Notes under the pieces: generated by a model
Database searches by the model: none
What the model was told of the DNA's origin: nothing
What the model saw: the letters and a program-made list of their open reading frames with translations, nothing else
DNA from: Actinomycetes bacterium
GTDB taxonomy: Bacteria > Actinomycetota > Acidimicrobiia > Acidimicrobiales > Bog-793
NCBI GenBank assembly: GCA_021809425.1
Contig: JAKBAA010000003.1
Location: forward strand, 39,646-103,645
DNA: 64,000 nt
Direction of reading: 5' to 3'
Position numbers and translations under genes: made by a program
In this document: positions 17,189 through 29,574 of the stretch, one piece after another
Layout: each line of letters opens with the position of its first letter
Numbering within the stretch: the first letter of the stretch is position 1

Positions 17189-18962
17189 TGGATGCCCTTT
17201 CGCAGCGCTGCCCCCGGGCTGCGCAGGTAGTCGAGGAGCTGCGACGGGTCGCGCGACCCGTCCTTCGCCATCGCCTCCGTGATCCGCTCCTCCCCCACCG
17301 CCTGGGCCAGCGCCTGGTCCATCGTCTGCATCCCGACGGCGCCACCGGTCTGCATCAGCGAGTAGATCTGGTGCGTCTTGGCGCTGCGGATCAGGTTGCG
17401 GATGGCCGCCGTGCAGATCATCACCTCGGTGACCGCCACCCGGCCCGCTCCCTCCGACGAGAGGAGCAGCTGCTGGGTCACCACCGCCTCGAGCGCCCCC
17501 GCCAGCTGTACGCGCACCTGCGCCTGCTGGTTCGTCGGGAACACGTCGATCAGCCGGTCGATCGACTGCGGCGCGTCCTGGGTGTGCAACGTGGCGAACA
17601 CCAGGTGTCCCGTCTCGGCCGCCGTGATCGCCATGGCGATGGTCTCGAGGTCGCGCAGCTCGCCCACCAGGATGACGTCGGGGTCCTGGCGCAGGGCGTG
17701 ACGGAGCGACTCGGCGAACGACCGGGTGTCCTGGCCGACCTCCCGTTGGTTGACGATCGAGCGCCCATGGCCGTGCAGGAACTCGATCGGGTCCTCGACC
17801 GTCACGATGTGGAGCGGCTTCGACTGGTTGATCACCTCGACGAGCGACGCCAGCGTCGTCGACTTGCCCGACCCGGTCGCCCCGGTCACGAGGACCAGGC
17901 CCTTGTTCAGCTCTGCCAGCCGCCCGACGACCGCCGGCAGGCCGAGCGACTCGAGCGACGGGATCTCGTCCGGGATGGTCCGCAGCACGGCGCCCACGGC
18001 GCCGCGCTGCTGGAACACGTTCAGCCGGAACCGGCCCAGCCCGGGCACGGCGTGGCTCGCATCCAGCTCCTTCGTCTCCTCGAACCGCTCGCGCAGCGCG
18101 CCCGGCAGGATCCCGAAGATCATCCGCCGGATCTGCTCGCCCTGCAGGCGGGGAAAGTCTCGCAGCGGGCGAATGGCGCCGTCCACCCGCACCGCCGGCG
18201 GGAACCGATCCGTCAGGTGGAGGTCGGAGGCACCTTGCGCCACGGCAAGCGCCAGCAGCTCGTTCAGGTCGAGGTCGGTCACCGCCTCGCCCGCCATGCG
18301 GTCGTTGCGCCACGACACCCAGTCGCCCGGTGTGACGCCCGGTGCGGTCGGTCCGGGCTCCACCACCTTCAGGTGGGACGTGACGCCCGGGCGGGCCGCC
18401 ACGGCGGCTCCCGTCGGCGGCCGGCCCACCGCCGGGGCACCCGCCGCCAGCGGGCCCGCCGACCCCGCGGCGGCCGGGCCCGGTGAGCGGTCGGCCGGAC
18501 CGGAGGGCCGGGACATCGCCACCGTCGTGTGCAGGTGGGCGTCGATCGCCCGCGGGTCGGCCAGCACGAGCTCGTCGATCTGCAGCTCGATCGCCGCGGC
18601 GATGGCCCGGATCGTCTCGGCATCCGGTGGCTCGGCGCAAGCCAGCTTGAGGCGCTGACCGTGCAGGCGGAAGCCCAGCACCCCGTGGGCACGCGCCAGC
18701 TCCACCGGCACGGCCGCCACCGCGGCCGGGTCGGGGGGCTGCGCCGACAGGTCGACGAGGCCGAGGCCCGAGATGGCCGACAGCCACCCCATCGCCGTCG
18801 CGGCGTCCACCACCTTCTCGGTGGCCAGCGCGATCGCCACGTGCGTCCCTGCCTGGCCGGCCGCCCGGACCCGCTCGGCGACGTCGGGGGCGATCGAGCG
18901 GCTCGAGACGAGGCCGTCCAGGATCTGCTCGGTCCAGCGTGCCCCGGTCGAGAGGACGACGC

Positions 18963-18966
<4 letters not shown>
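17185..18966 (-). CDS. pilT: PilT-type ATPase with N-terminal GspE_N/MshEN-like domain
   Basis: 593 aa; PilT proteins are usually about 350. Residues 1-160 resemble the MshEN/GspE N-terminal domain (WTEQILDGLVSSRSIAPDVA; MGWLSAISGLGLVDLS). A Pro/Ala/Gly linker follows, then a full PilT core: ASDLHLTDRFPPAVRVDG, Walker A GATGSGKSTT near residue 360, Asp box TVEDPIEFLH, Walker B DPDVILVGELRD, His box ATLHTQDAPQSIDRLID. It powers pilus retraction or assembly at the PilC platform. ATG 18966 overlaps the pilB stop (ATGA) and its own stop overlaps pilC. The MshEN c-di-GMP motif (RLGxx...) is not evident. Confidence 0.9.
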
Positions 18967-22124
<3,158 letters not shown>

Positions 22125-22166
22125 CTTCCTCGCTGGCGCGCTGCAGGGCCGGCGTGCCTCGAGGTG

Positions 22167-22194
22167 CTAACGGCAGGACCGCCATCAAATTCAA
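22167..22194 (-). promoter_or_regulatory. Sigma-28/WhiG-like promoter of the pilB operon
   Basis: On the minus strand: TTGAA, 15 nt, GCCGTTAG, about 42 nt before GTG 22124. The -10 octamer is identical to those of pilA and the second pilT; the -35 part is a weaker match (TTGAA instead of TCAAG). It lies in the 99-nt spacer divergent from the prepilin peptidase gene. Confidence 0.5.
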
Positions 22195-22223
22195 GTCGGG
22201 CCGGCAGCAGCCGTTGGCAGTCT

Positions 22224-23003
22224 GTGGCACAACCGTTCCTGCTCGCCGGCACCGGCCTGCTCGGCCTCGTGACCGGCTCGTTCCTGACCGTCGTCGCCCA
22301 TCGCCTCCCCGACGGCGAGTCCATCGTGCGCCCCGGCTCGCACTGCCCGACCTGCCGGACACCGCTCCGACCGGTCGACAACGTGCCGGTCCTGTCGTAC
22401 CTGCTCCGGCGGGGCCGCTGTCGCGCCTGTGCGGCCCGCATCCCTGTCCGCTACCTGCTCGTCGAGGTCGTCACCTGCGCCCTCTTCGTGGCCGTCCCGG
22501 CGCGCGTCCACGGCGGGTTTGCCGTCGCCGCCTACCTGGTGCTGGCTGCGGCGCTCGTGGCACTGAGCGTCGTCGACCTCGAGCGGATGCGCCTGCCCAC
22601 CCCGATCGTGCTGGCCGCCGCCCTGCTCGGCCTGCCGCTGCTCGCCGCCGCCTCTGCCGAGGCCCACGCCTGGGGCTCGCTCGGGCGTGCCGCCATCGCC
22701 GCCGCCGCCTGCGGCGCCGCCTTCCTTGCCATCGCCCTCGCCGTGCCGAAGGGCCTCGGACTCGGCGACGTCCGCCTGGCTGCCCTCCTCGGTGCGTTCC
22801 TCGGCTGGCTCGGCTATCGACAGATGGCCGTCGGCTTCCTCCTCGCACTGCTCACCGGCGGCGTCGTCGGGGTAGCCCTGCTCCTCGCCAAGCGGGGCAG
22901 CCGGTCGACCCGGCTCCCCTTCGGGCCCTTCCTCGCCGGCGGCTCCCTCGCCGCCGTGCTCTGGGGCACCGAGCTCTCCCGCTGGTGGCTCGGCCTCCAC
23001 TGA
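22224..23003 (+). CDS. pilD: Type IV prepilin peptidase (leader peptidase/N-methyltransferase)
   Basis: Polytopic membrane aspartyl protease that cleaves prepilins at G/F and methylates the new N-terminus. 259 aa. N-terminal GLLGLVTGSFLTVVAHRLP, then the zinc-binding cysteine pairs CPTC and CRAC of the methylase part, and the membrane protease domain with the two Asp motifs: VVDLERMRLP and GLGLGDVRLAALLGAFLGW. GTG 22224 is the only sensible in-frame start; the long tracked ORF upstream is antisense to pilB. It is divergent from the pilB operon, so it can be expressed separately from the pilins it processes. No clear Shine-Dalgarno was seen. Confidence 0.93.
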   Translation: MAQPFLLAGTGLLGLVTGSFLTVVAHRLPDGESIVRPGSHCPTCRTPLRPVDNVPVLSYLLRRGRCRACAARIPVRYLLVEVVTCALFVAVPARVHGGFAVAAYLVLAAALVALSVVDLERMRLPTPIVLAAALLGLPLLAAASAEAHAWGSLGRAAIAAAACGAAFLAIALAVPKGLGLGDVRLAALLGAFLGWLGYRQMAVGFLLALLTGGVVGVALLLAKRGSRSTRLPFGPFLAGGSLAAVLWGTELSRWWLGLH

Positions 23004-23159
23004 GCAGACCCCCGGGGCGGTACCCGGGGCCACCCGGCAGGAGCACGGTCCAGCGGGTCGCCAGCCGGCCGGGGCGCGACGTGCCGTCGCCGTTCGCTCG
23101 TTGCTGCCACAACCGTCGCCAGCAGGGCCGGGGAAGCCGGCCCGCGCCAAGGGCGTGAC

Positions 23160-24278
23160 CTACAGCCGTACCGTCGGGAGCGGGTCGAGCACCACCTGGG
23201 TGATCCCCTCACGCTGCAGCATCAGGCGCAGCTCGTGCGGGTTCGGCGCCGCCTCCATCGCCGACTCGAAGTCGACCACGCCCGCCGCCAGCAGCGACAC
23301 GAGCGACTGGGCGAACGTCTGCATCCCGTAGTAGTCGCCCTCGGCGATGATGTCGGCGATGTCCTTCGTCCGCTCCGGGTCCACGATGCACTGCTGGATG
23401 CGGCCGTTCACCATCATGATCTCGACCGCCGGCACACGACCCTGGCCACCGACCACCGGCACCAGCCGCTGGCAGATCGTCCCGCGCAGCGTGGCCGCCA
23501 GCGACAGGCGCGCCTGGCGTTGCTGGCCGGGCGGGAACAGGTCGATGATCCGGTTGATCGTCTCGACCGAGTCGCCCGTGTGCAGCGTCGAGAACACGAG
23601 GTGCCCGGTCTCCGCGGCCGAGAGCGCCGTCGCCACCGTCTCGGCGTCCCGCATCTCGCCCACCAGCACCACGTCCGGGTCCTGGCGCAGCACGGCCCGG
23701 AGGGCGACAAGGAAGCTCTCGGTGTCGAACCCGACCTCGCGCTGGCTGATCGAGGCGAGCCGGTCCCGGTGGAGCACCTCGATCGGGTCCTCGATCGTCA
23801 CGATGTGGCACTCACGTGTCGAGTTGATGTGGTCGATCATCGCCGCCAGCGTCGTCGTCTTGCCCGACCCGGTCGGCCCGCTCACGAGCACGATGCCACG
23901 CCGCTCCTCCGCCAGCCGGCGAACCGTGTCGGGAAGGCGCAGGTCGGTGATCGACTGCGTCCCCGGGCGCACGTGCCGCAGCACGATCCCGATCGAGCCG
24001 CGCTGGCGGTAGGCGTTCACCCGGAACCGCCCGAGCCCGGACACCGAGTAGGCGAAGTCCGCCTCGTTCTGGATCTCGAAGCGCTGCCACGTCCGCTTCT
24101 GCATCAGCGCCTGCAGCAGCCCATCCAGCCCGGCCGCCTCGACCACCGGCTCCTCGAGCAGCTGGACCAGCTCGCCGTTCAGGCGGACCCTCGGGCGAGA
24201 CCCGACCTTCACGTGCAAGTCGGAGCCGCCCAGGGCCACGAGACGGCCGAGCAATCGGTTCAGGTCACCTGATTCCAC
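23160..24278 (-). CDS. pilT: PilT/PilU-type twitching motility ATPase, stand-alone
   Basis: 372 aa, normal PilT length, unlike the extended copy in the main operon. SDLHVKVGSRPRVRLNGELV, Walker A GPTGSGKTTT near residue 130, Asp box TIEDPIEVLHRD, Walker B DPDVVLVGEMRDAET, His box STLHTGDSVETINRIIDLFP, and the C-terminal EGDYYGMQTFAQSL segment. Retraction motor acting on the PilC base. GTG 24278 is preferred over the tracked 24308 because it lies 8 nt behind the GCCGTTAG box, as in the SARP gene, implying a leaderless transcript; 24308 would place the promoter inside the gene. It overlaps the 3' end of the hydrolase gene. Between it and pilD lie 156 nt with no evident gene. Confidence 0.92.
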   Translation of the reverse strand: MESGDLNRLLGRLVALGGSDLHVKVGSRPRVRLNGELVQLLEEPVVEAAGLDGLLQALMQKRTWQRFEIQNEADFAYSVSGLGRFRVNAYRQRGSIGIVLRHVRPGTQSITDLRLPDTVRRLAEERRGIVLVSGPTGSGKTTTLAAMIDHINSTRECHIVTIEDPIEVLHRDRLASISQREVGFDTESFLVALRAVLRQDPDVVLVGEMRDAETVATALSAAETGHLVFSTLHTGDSVETINRIIDLFPPGQQRQARLSLAATLRGTICQRLVPVVGGQGRVPAVEIMMVNGRIQQCIVDPERTKDIADIIAEGDYYGMQTFAQSLVSLLAAGVVDFESAMEAAPNPHELRLMLQREGITQVVLDPLPTVRL

Positions 24279-26202
24279 GAACCTCGCTAACGGCCACCGC
24301 CGGGCCACCTTGAGCCTGCAGGTGCACCTCGACGAGCCGCTCGGTGAACCGCTCGGCCACCGCCTCCCGGTGCGCCGCCAGCAGCAGGCCGTGGTTGAGG
24401 TGCTCGATCACCTCGATCTGCACCTGCCCGGTCGCCTCCATGTCCCCGAGCTCCCCCCGGGCGCCCTCCACGATCGGTCGCGCCTCGTCGCGCCCGCACA
24501 CCATGAACGTGTCCACCCCCGCCGCCTTCAGCGCGCCGAGCCACCGCTCCGGTGCCCGCTCGCGGTGGAGCGCCCGGTACAAACGCCACACGAGCGGCCG
24601 CAGGTGCTGGCGCAGCCCGGACGGCACCATCCGCCGGTACCTCCGCCCCGCCTGCGTCGCCGGTCGGCAGATGCGACGCCGCCCGTCCATCGCCTCCCCC
24701 TCGAGCGTCTCCGGCGGCACGAACATCGTCGACGGGTTCACCGCCAGCACCCCCCGCGCCCGCAGCTCGAGGGCCCCCTCCAGCGCCTGGTACGCCCCCG
24801 AGCACAGCCCCACCAGCACCACGTTGCCCGGGTCCTCCGGCGCCACCGCCTCGGCCACCTCCCGCACGTCGTCGAAGGCGTGCGGCGACCGGATCACCTG
24901 CTCCGCCGCACCCGGGCGCGCCGGGCTGTCGCCGATCCCGGACAGGTCCAGCCGGAAGCTCCGCACCCCGAGCGCCGCCCACCGGCGGCTCAGCTCGACC
25001 CACAGCCGGTTCGGCCCGATGTGGTGGTCCGTCGCCGCGTTCAGGAACAGCACCACCGGCGCCCCCCGCCGGGCTCGCTCGGGACTCGTCTCCATGGCGA
25101 ACAGTCCCGCCCCCCCGATCCGCACCGGCCGCTCCACGATCGCCCCTGCCGCACCCGAGCCGACCACCGCCTCGCCCCCGAGCAGCGCCCCCTCGCCGCC
25201 ACCGTCCGGGCAGCCACCGGCCTCCCCCGCCGTCAGCGCCTCGGCCAGCCACCCCACCAGGACGCCCAGGCTCTCCTCGGGCAGCACCTGCTCCTCCGGA
25301 CGGGCCTCCACGAAGGCAGCGTGGTCCGTCATCGTGTGCACCGTCACCCCCGGCCCCAGCCGCCCGACGACCCGCTCGGCGCCGGCGTCGTGCAGCCGAC
25401 GCAGCACGAGCGCCCTCGGCGCCAACGCCCGCTCGCCCGGCGCCGGCGCCAGCCCGGCCAGGTCGGCCACCTCTTCCGGCCGCAGCTGGAACCCGAGCAG
25501 CTCGGCGCCCGCCGACTCCCCCGGTCCCAGCTCGGCGTCGAGCAGCTGCAGCGCCCGCTGGTGCCGCACGAGCGCCTTGCCCGAGGCGAACGGGTCCCAC
25601 AGGGCGATCGCCGACACGCCCCCCAGCCGTTCCGCCGCCACCTCGGCCAGCAGCGCCCCGGCTCGCAGCCCGAGCAGCGCCACCCGCCCGTCGCCGAGCG
25701 ACCGGGCCAGCGCCACCGCTTCCTCCACGCTCGCCAGCCACGCCGCCACCCGCCCCGGATCGGTGTCGCTCCCGGCCGAGTCCCCGGTCCCGTCGTAGTC
25801 GAACCGCACCGCCAGCACCCCCCGGCAGGCCAGCTCCTCCGCCACCCGCCGTAGCGCCCGGTACGACGCGCCCAGCTCCCGGCCGACCGGCGGGCAGATC
25901 ACCACCACCGGGCCGCCCCCCGCCCGGTCTCCGTGCACCCACCCCGCCAGCGCCCGGTCGGCCGGCCCGAACCAGCACGGCGTTCCCGTCACCAGCTCCT
26001 CCTCCGACCCAGCCCCCGGCGACGACCGCCCCGCTCCGGCCTCCCCGGCCCTGCCGCCCCCCTCGGCGCCCGCACGGTCGGCGGCCACCGGCCCGCCGGC
26101 CGCCCCGGACTCCTCGGCCGACAGCTCGACGTGCAGCAACGCCCAACCTCCCCTATCCGAAAGCTCCACGCGCCGTGCCACCAGGTCGCGCTGCGGCAAC
26201 AT
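24265..26202 (-). CDS. Double alpha/beta hydrolase-domain protein (exosortase-A-associated-hydrolase-like)
   Basis: 645 aa with two alpha/beta hydrolase domains. Domain 1 (about 75-290): VVVICPPVGRELGASYRALR, VRFDYDGTGDSAG, and the nucleophile elbow GLRAGA, where Arg replaces the usual Ser/Cys. Domain 2 (about 365-625): VVLFLNAATDHHIGPNRLWV, FRLDLSGIGDSPA, elbow GLCSGA with Cys, and terminal HLNHGLL supplying a His. The pair resembles hydrolases 2 and 1 found with exosortase-A/exopolysaccharide loci, here as one chain. It lies beside GT2 and flippase genes, so a role in processing or attaching a surface polysaccharide is plausible; the substrate is unknown. ATG 26202 start. Ends inside the second pilT promoter. 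Confidence 0.78.
   Translation of the reverse strand: MLPQRDLVARRVELSDRGGWALLHVELSAEESGAAGGPVAADRAGAEGGGRAGEAGAGRSSPGAGSEEELVTGTPCWFGPADRALAGWVHGDRAGGGPVVVICPPVGRELGASYRALRRVAEELACRGVLAVRFDYDGTGDSAGSDTDPGRVAAWLASVEEAVALARSLGDGRVALLGLRAGALLAEVAAERLGGVSAIALWDPFASGKALVRHQRALQLLDAELGPGESAGAELLGFQLRPEEVADLAGLAPAPGERALAPRALVLRRLHDAGAERVVGRLGPGVTVHTMTDHAAFVEARPEEQVLPEESLGVLVGWLAEALTAGEAGGCPDGGGEGALLGGEAVVGSGAAGAIVERPVRIGGAGLFAMETSPERARRGAPVVLFLNAATDHHIGPNRLWVELSRRWAALGVRSFRLDLSGIGDSPARPGAAEQVIRSPHAFDDVREVAEAVAPEDPGNVVLVGLCSGAYQALEGALELRARGVLAVNPSTMFVPPETLEGEAMDGRRRICRPATQAGRRYRRMVPSGLRQHLRPLVWRLYRALHRERAPERWLGALKAAGVDTFMVCGRDEARPIVEGARGELGDMEATGQVQIEVIEHLNHGLLLAAHREAVAERFTERLVEVHLQAQGGPAVAVSEVRGIR
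24287..24313 (-). promoter_or_regulatory. Sigma-28/WhiG-like promoter of the second pilT
   Basis: On the minus strand: TCAAG, 14 nt, GCCGTTAG, 8 nt, GTG. TCAAGGT and GCCGTTAG match the pilA promoter exactly, though the spacers differ. It lies inside the 3' end of the upstream hydrolase gene. Confidence 0.55.
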
Positions 26203-26314
26203 CCCGGAGCGCCCGCACCCTAGGCAGCGGCCGTCCGCGCACCGTCTCGGCGCCGTCCCCGATCGGCCCGCCGCCCACCTCCGCAGCGCGGACGGCCGCG
26301 AGACCGTCCGCCCG

Positions 26315-26320
26315 TACCCT
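26315..26320 (+). promoter_or_regulatory. Leaderless-type -10 box of the GT2 gene
   Basis: TACCCT lies exactly 7 nt before ATG 26328. Confidence 0.4.
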
Positions 26321-26327
26321 CACCGCC

Positions 26328-27365
26328 ATGCAGGGTGCCCCCGCTCCGCGCACCACCCCCGACGCCCCCGTCGCCCCCGTCGCCCCGAGCGCACCGGTGC
26401 CGACGGTCGCCGTCGTCCTCGCCACCCGCGGCCGCCCGCACCTGCTCGCCGGGCTCGCCGACGCCATCCTCGCCGATCCCGGCGCCACCGAGCTCGTCGT
26501 CGTCGTCGACGGCGAGCCCGACGCCCCCGACGGCGGCCCGTCGGCCTCCCTCGCCACCCTCACCGCCCTCGCCGCCACCCGTCCACGCCTCACCGCCGTC
26601 GCCATCCCCCACGCCGGCCACCTGCGCGCCCTCGAGATCGGGGTCGCCCGGGCCACCGCCGAGGTCGTCCTGCTCCTCGACGACGACGTCGTGCCGACCT
26701 GCAACCTCGCCACCGGCCACGCCCGCCGACATGCCGACCGCCACGGCCTCGTCGTCGTCGGCTCGATGCCCGTCGCCCTCCCCGCCGGCCGGCCCGGCGC
26801 CGGCACCCTCCTCTATGCGAGCGACTACGACCGCCACCTGGCCAACCTCCGTAGCGGTCGCTACGCCGTCCTCGACCACCTCTGGATGGGCAACGTCTCG
26901 CTCCGCCGCCTCGACGCCGAGCGCGTCGGCCTCGGCGACACCACCTTTCGCGCCAGCTACCACACCGACCGCGAGCTCGGCCTGCGCCTCGCCGCCGCCG
27001 GCCTCGTCGGCCTGCTCGACGAGGACCTCGCTGCCGTCCACCTCCACCGCCGCTCCACCGCCGCCTTCTTGAACGACGCCCGCCGCCACGGGGCCGGGCT
27101 CGCCGCCCTCCACGACGTCCACGGCCAGCAGCTCGGCCCCTTCGACCCGGCCACCGTTCTCCACGGCCTGCCGTCCGTCCTGCGCACCGTCCTCGCCGAG
27201 GTCGGCGCCTCCGACGCTGCCCTGCCGATCGCCCGCACCGTCGCCATCGTCGGCGAGGGCCTCGGCCGCCTCGGCCTCTCCGGCGCCGCCCGCGGCTGTG
27301 CCCAGCTCGCCCGGCGCACCATGGTCTGCCACGGCGCGCTCCACGGCGAGCGCCCCGCCGACTGA
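26328..27365 (+). CDS. Glycosyltransferase family 2
   Basis: GT-A enzyme, 345 aa. VAVVLATRGRPHLLAGLADAI opens the nucleotide-binding fold. The metal-binding acidic motif is EVVLLLDDDVVPT near residue 125, and DHLWMGNVSLRRLDAERVG with FRASYHTDRELGLRLAAAG matches the acceptor-side and catalytic region. Probably adds a sugar to a lipid-linked polysaccharide precursor. The first ~25 residues are Pro/Ala-rich. ATG 26328 is supported by the -10 box 7 nt upstream; the much longer tracked ORF runs antisense through the hydrolase gene. Divergent from the hydrolase, convergent with the flippase. Confidence 0.87.
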   Translation: MQGAPAPRTTPDAPVAPVAPSAPVPTVAVVLATRGRPHLLAGLADAILADPGATELVVVVDGEPDAPDGGPSASLATLTALAATRPRLTAVAIPHAGHLRALEIGVARATAEVVLLLDDDVVPTCNLATGHARRHADRHGLVVVGSMPVALPAGRPGAGTLLYASDYDRHLANLRSGRYAVLDHLWMGNVSLRRLDAERVGLGDTTFRASYHTDRELGLRLAAAGLVGLLDEDLAAVHLHRRSTAAFLNDARRHGAGLAALHDVHGQQLGPFDPATVLHGLPSVLRTVLAEVGASDAALPIARTVAIVGEGLGRLGLSGAARGCAQLARRTMVCHGALHGERPAD

Positions 27366-27395
27366 CCCGCCGGCTGACCCGCCGGCTGACCGGTC
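27362..27395. repeat. Tandem CTGACCCGCCGG repeat between convergent genes
   Basis: Two to three 12-bp units (GCTGACCCGCCG) directly after the GT2 stop. The 54-nt spacer holds no gene and no clear hairpin terminator. Confidence 0.5.
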
Positions 27396-27419
27396 GGCCC
27401 GCCCGCTCGCCCGGATCCG

Positions 27420-29333
27420 TCAGCCTGCCCGCAGCGCCCTCGGCGCGCCTGCCGCCTCCGACGCCGGGCGCCCGGCTGCCTTCCCCCGGCCGAGCGCCGT
27501 CCGGACCAGCTCGACCAGGCGCAGCACCTCCCGCCGGAACGGCGGCACCAGCAGCCCCACGCACAGCGGGGCGAACAGCGCCGGCTGGAGCGCCCCCGGC
27601 ACGACCGGGGCGAGGGCTACCGGCACCGTGACCGCCGCCGCCGCCCCGATCCGCACGTACGAGAAGTGCACCTCCCGCCGGGTCGCCCGGTCGAGGATCC
27701 ACGTCGTCGACAGCGCCGCCAGGCTCCCGTACCCGTACCCGATCAGCCCCAGGTGGTGCACCGCGACGTACGACACCACCGCCAGCACCGCCGTCGAGGC
27801 GGCCGCCGACGACGCCACCGGCAGGTTGCGGCCCCGGCTGAACAGGAACGTCGACTGGACCAGCTGCACGGCGCTCAACATCGCGGCCACCGACACGGCC
27901 ACGTACAGCGGGATGGCACGGCTCCACGTCGCCCCGAACAGCAGCGGCACCAGCCGGCGCGCCAGCAGCCCGAACAGCGCGAACGGCACCCCCAGGGCGA
28001 TCAGCTGCAGGACCGTCCCCTCCTCGATCGCCGCCCGTAGCCGGGCGCGGTGGCCCGACGGCACCCGCGCCATCGCCACCATCCCCAGCCGGTAGGCGCC
28101 CCGCCGGGCGAACGCCAGGGTCACCACCAGCCGTTGGGCGAACGCCACGTACCCCACCCCGGCGGCCCCGGCGAACGACCCGACCACGAGCGGGCTGACG
28201 ATCCCCCGCAGCTGATCCGCCCACACCGACAGCGAGTAGCTGAACCCGTGGCGGACCAGCTCGCGCACCATCGACCCCGACCAGGCAAGGCGCGGCCGGA
28301 GCCCCGACACCACGTAGCTGCCGACCAGCTGCCACGTCTGCATCGCCAGAAAGCCGGCCACCAGCGACCAGGCCCCCTTGTGGTCGAGCGCCAGCGGGAT
28401 GGCGGTCGCGTACAGCGCCACGTCGCCACCCAGCTCCAGCAGCCCCATCGCCCGGTACCGGAACTGCCGCTCGATCGCCGCCTGCGCCGGCGCCCACAGC
28501 ACGTTGATCGGCACGCTCAGCAACAGCACCCGCAGCGGCCCGACCACGCCCGTCGGCCGCAGCACGCCGCCGGCCACCGTGCTCAGCCCGATCGCCCCCG
28601 CCGTCAGCACCAGCGAGGTGACCACCAGGAACGTGAACGCCACGTCGTAGTGCCGCCGCTCGAGCCCGGCCGGCTGGCGGATCAGGTAGGTCTCGATCCC
28701 CATCTGGGCGACCACCGTCACCACCAGCACGAACGCCAGCGCCGCGCTGTAGATCCCGTAGCTCGCCGGTCCGATCACCCGCACCGTCAGCACCACCCCG
28801 GCGAGCCGCACCACCATCCCGACGGCCTCCCGGGCGACCAGGTACCCGCCGCCACGCACCGTCCGCTCCCGCAGGCTCAGCTCGGGTGCCGCCACCCCGA
28901 GCGGCGGCGCCGACAACCGCCACCCCCGCCGTGGCTCCGGCCGGCGGCGGGGGCGGGCCAGCAGCTCGTCGAGCGCCAGCCCGATCCGCTCCTCGGCGCC
29001 CTCCATCCGGGCGCCCTCGAGCAGCACCACGATGCTCCGCCGCCGCAGCTCGTCGGGCGCCGACCCCGACAGCAGCGAGCGGGCCACCCGGTCGCGGAAC
29101 GTCTCCGGCCCCGATCCCCGCCGGACCGGCGCCGCCGCCACCACCACCCGCGGGGTCAGCACCGCCAGCACGTCGTCGCTGCGCAGCCGTCCCCCGGCGC
29201 GCCCGACCGCCCGCTCGGCCCGCCCCGGCACCGCCACGAGCACGACGGCGAACACCGTCGCCACCCCCGCCGGGCGGCGCGCCAGCTCGGCCCGCAGCCG
29301 GTCCAGGAACGCCGTCGCCGACGACGGCTGCAT
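27420..29333 (-). CDS. Oligosaccharide flippase (Wzx/MOP superfamily) with unusual N-terminal domain
   Basis: 637 aa; Wzx flippases are normally 420-500. Residues ~185-600 form a polytopic MOP-type transporter of about 12-14 helices (VRVIGPASYGIYSAALAFV, ETYLIRQPAGLERRHYDVAF, LGGDVALYATAIPLALDH, GIVSPLVVGSFAGAAGVGYV). It would move lipid-linked repeat units across the membrane. The first ~150 residues are soluble: FLDRLRAELARRPAGVATVF, DDVLAVLTPRVVVAAAPVRR, RSIVVLLEGARMEGAEERI. Spacing and pattern recall a degenerate GGDEF domain without catalytic residues, but this is only a resemblance. ATG 29333 is used because longer starts run into the divergent dehydrogenase; the exact start is uncertain. 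Confidence 0.82.
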   Translation of the reverse strand: MQPSSATAFLDRLRAELARRPAGVATVFAVVLVAVPGRAERAVGRAGGRLRSDDVLAVLTPRVVVAAAPVRRGSGPETFRDRVARSLLSGSAPDELRRRSIVVLLEGARMEGAEERIGLALDELLARPRRRPEPRRGWRLSAPPLGVAAPELSLRERTVRGGGYLVAREAVGMVVRLAGVVLTVRVIGPASYGIYSAALAFVLVVTVVAQMGIETYLIRQPAGLERRHYDVAFTFLVVTSLVLTAGAIGLSTVAGGVLRPTGVVGPLRVLLLSVPINVLWAPAQAAIERQFRYRAMGLLELGGDVALYATAIPLALDHKGAWSLVAGFLAMQTWQLVGSYVVSGLRPRLAWSGSMVRELVRHGFSYSLSVWADQLRGIVSPLVVGSFAGAAGVGYVAFAQRLVVTLAFARRGAYRLGMVAMARVPSGHRARLRAAIEEGTVLQLIALGVPFALFGLLARRLVPLLFGATWSRAIPLYVAVSVAAMLSAVQLVQSTFLFSRGRNLPVASSAAASTAVLAVVSYVAVHHLGLIGYGYGSLAALSTTWILDRATRREVHFSYVRIGAAAAVTVPVALAPVVPGALQPALFAPLCVGLLVPPFRREVLRLVELVRTALGRGKAAGRPASEAAGAPRALRAG

Positions 29334-29574
29334 CTTCAGCCCGACCGACGCCCGACCGCCGGCGCGCCGGCGCCGGCCCCGGACCGCGTCCCTCGCGCCG
29401 CCACCACCCGCACGCACATGGCCACCACCTTCGGGCCCCCCTGTCCCTGGCCCGTCCCTCCCGGAGCGCCTCCCGTCGGGGACGGCGCCGAGATGGCCCC
29501 CACCGCCCCGCCCGCCCGGCGACGTCGCCCTACGCTGGCGGTCAGCCGAGCCGAGCCACTGGAAGGAACGCCCG

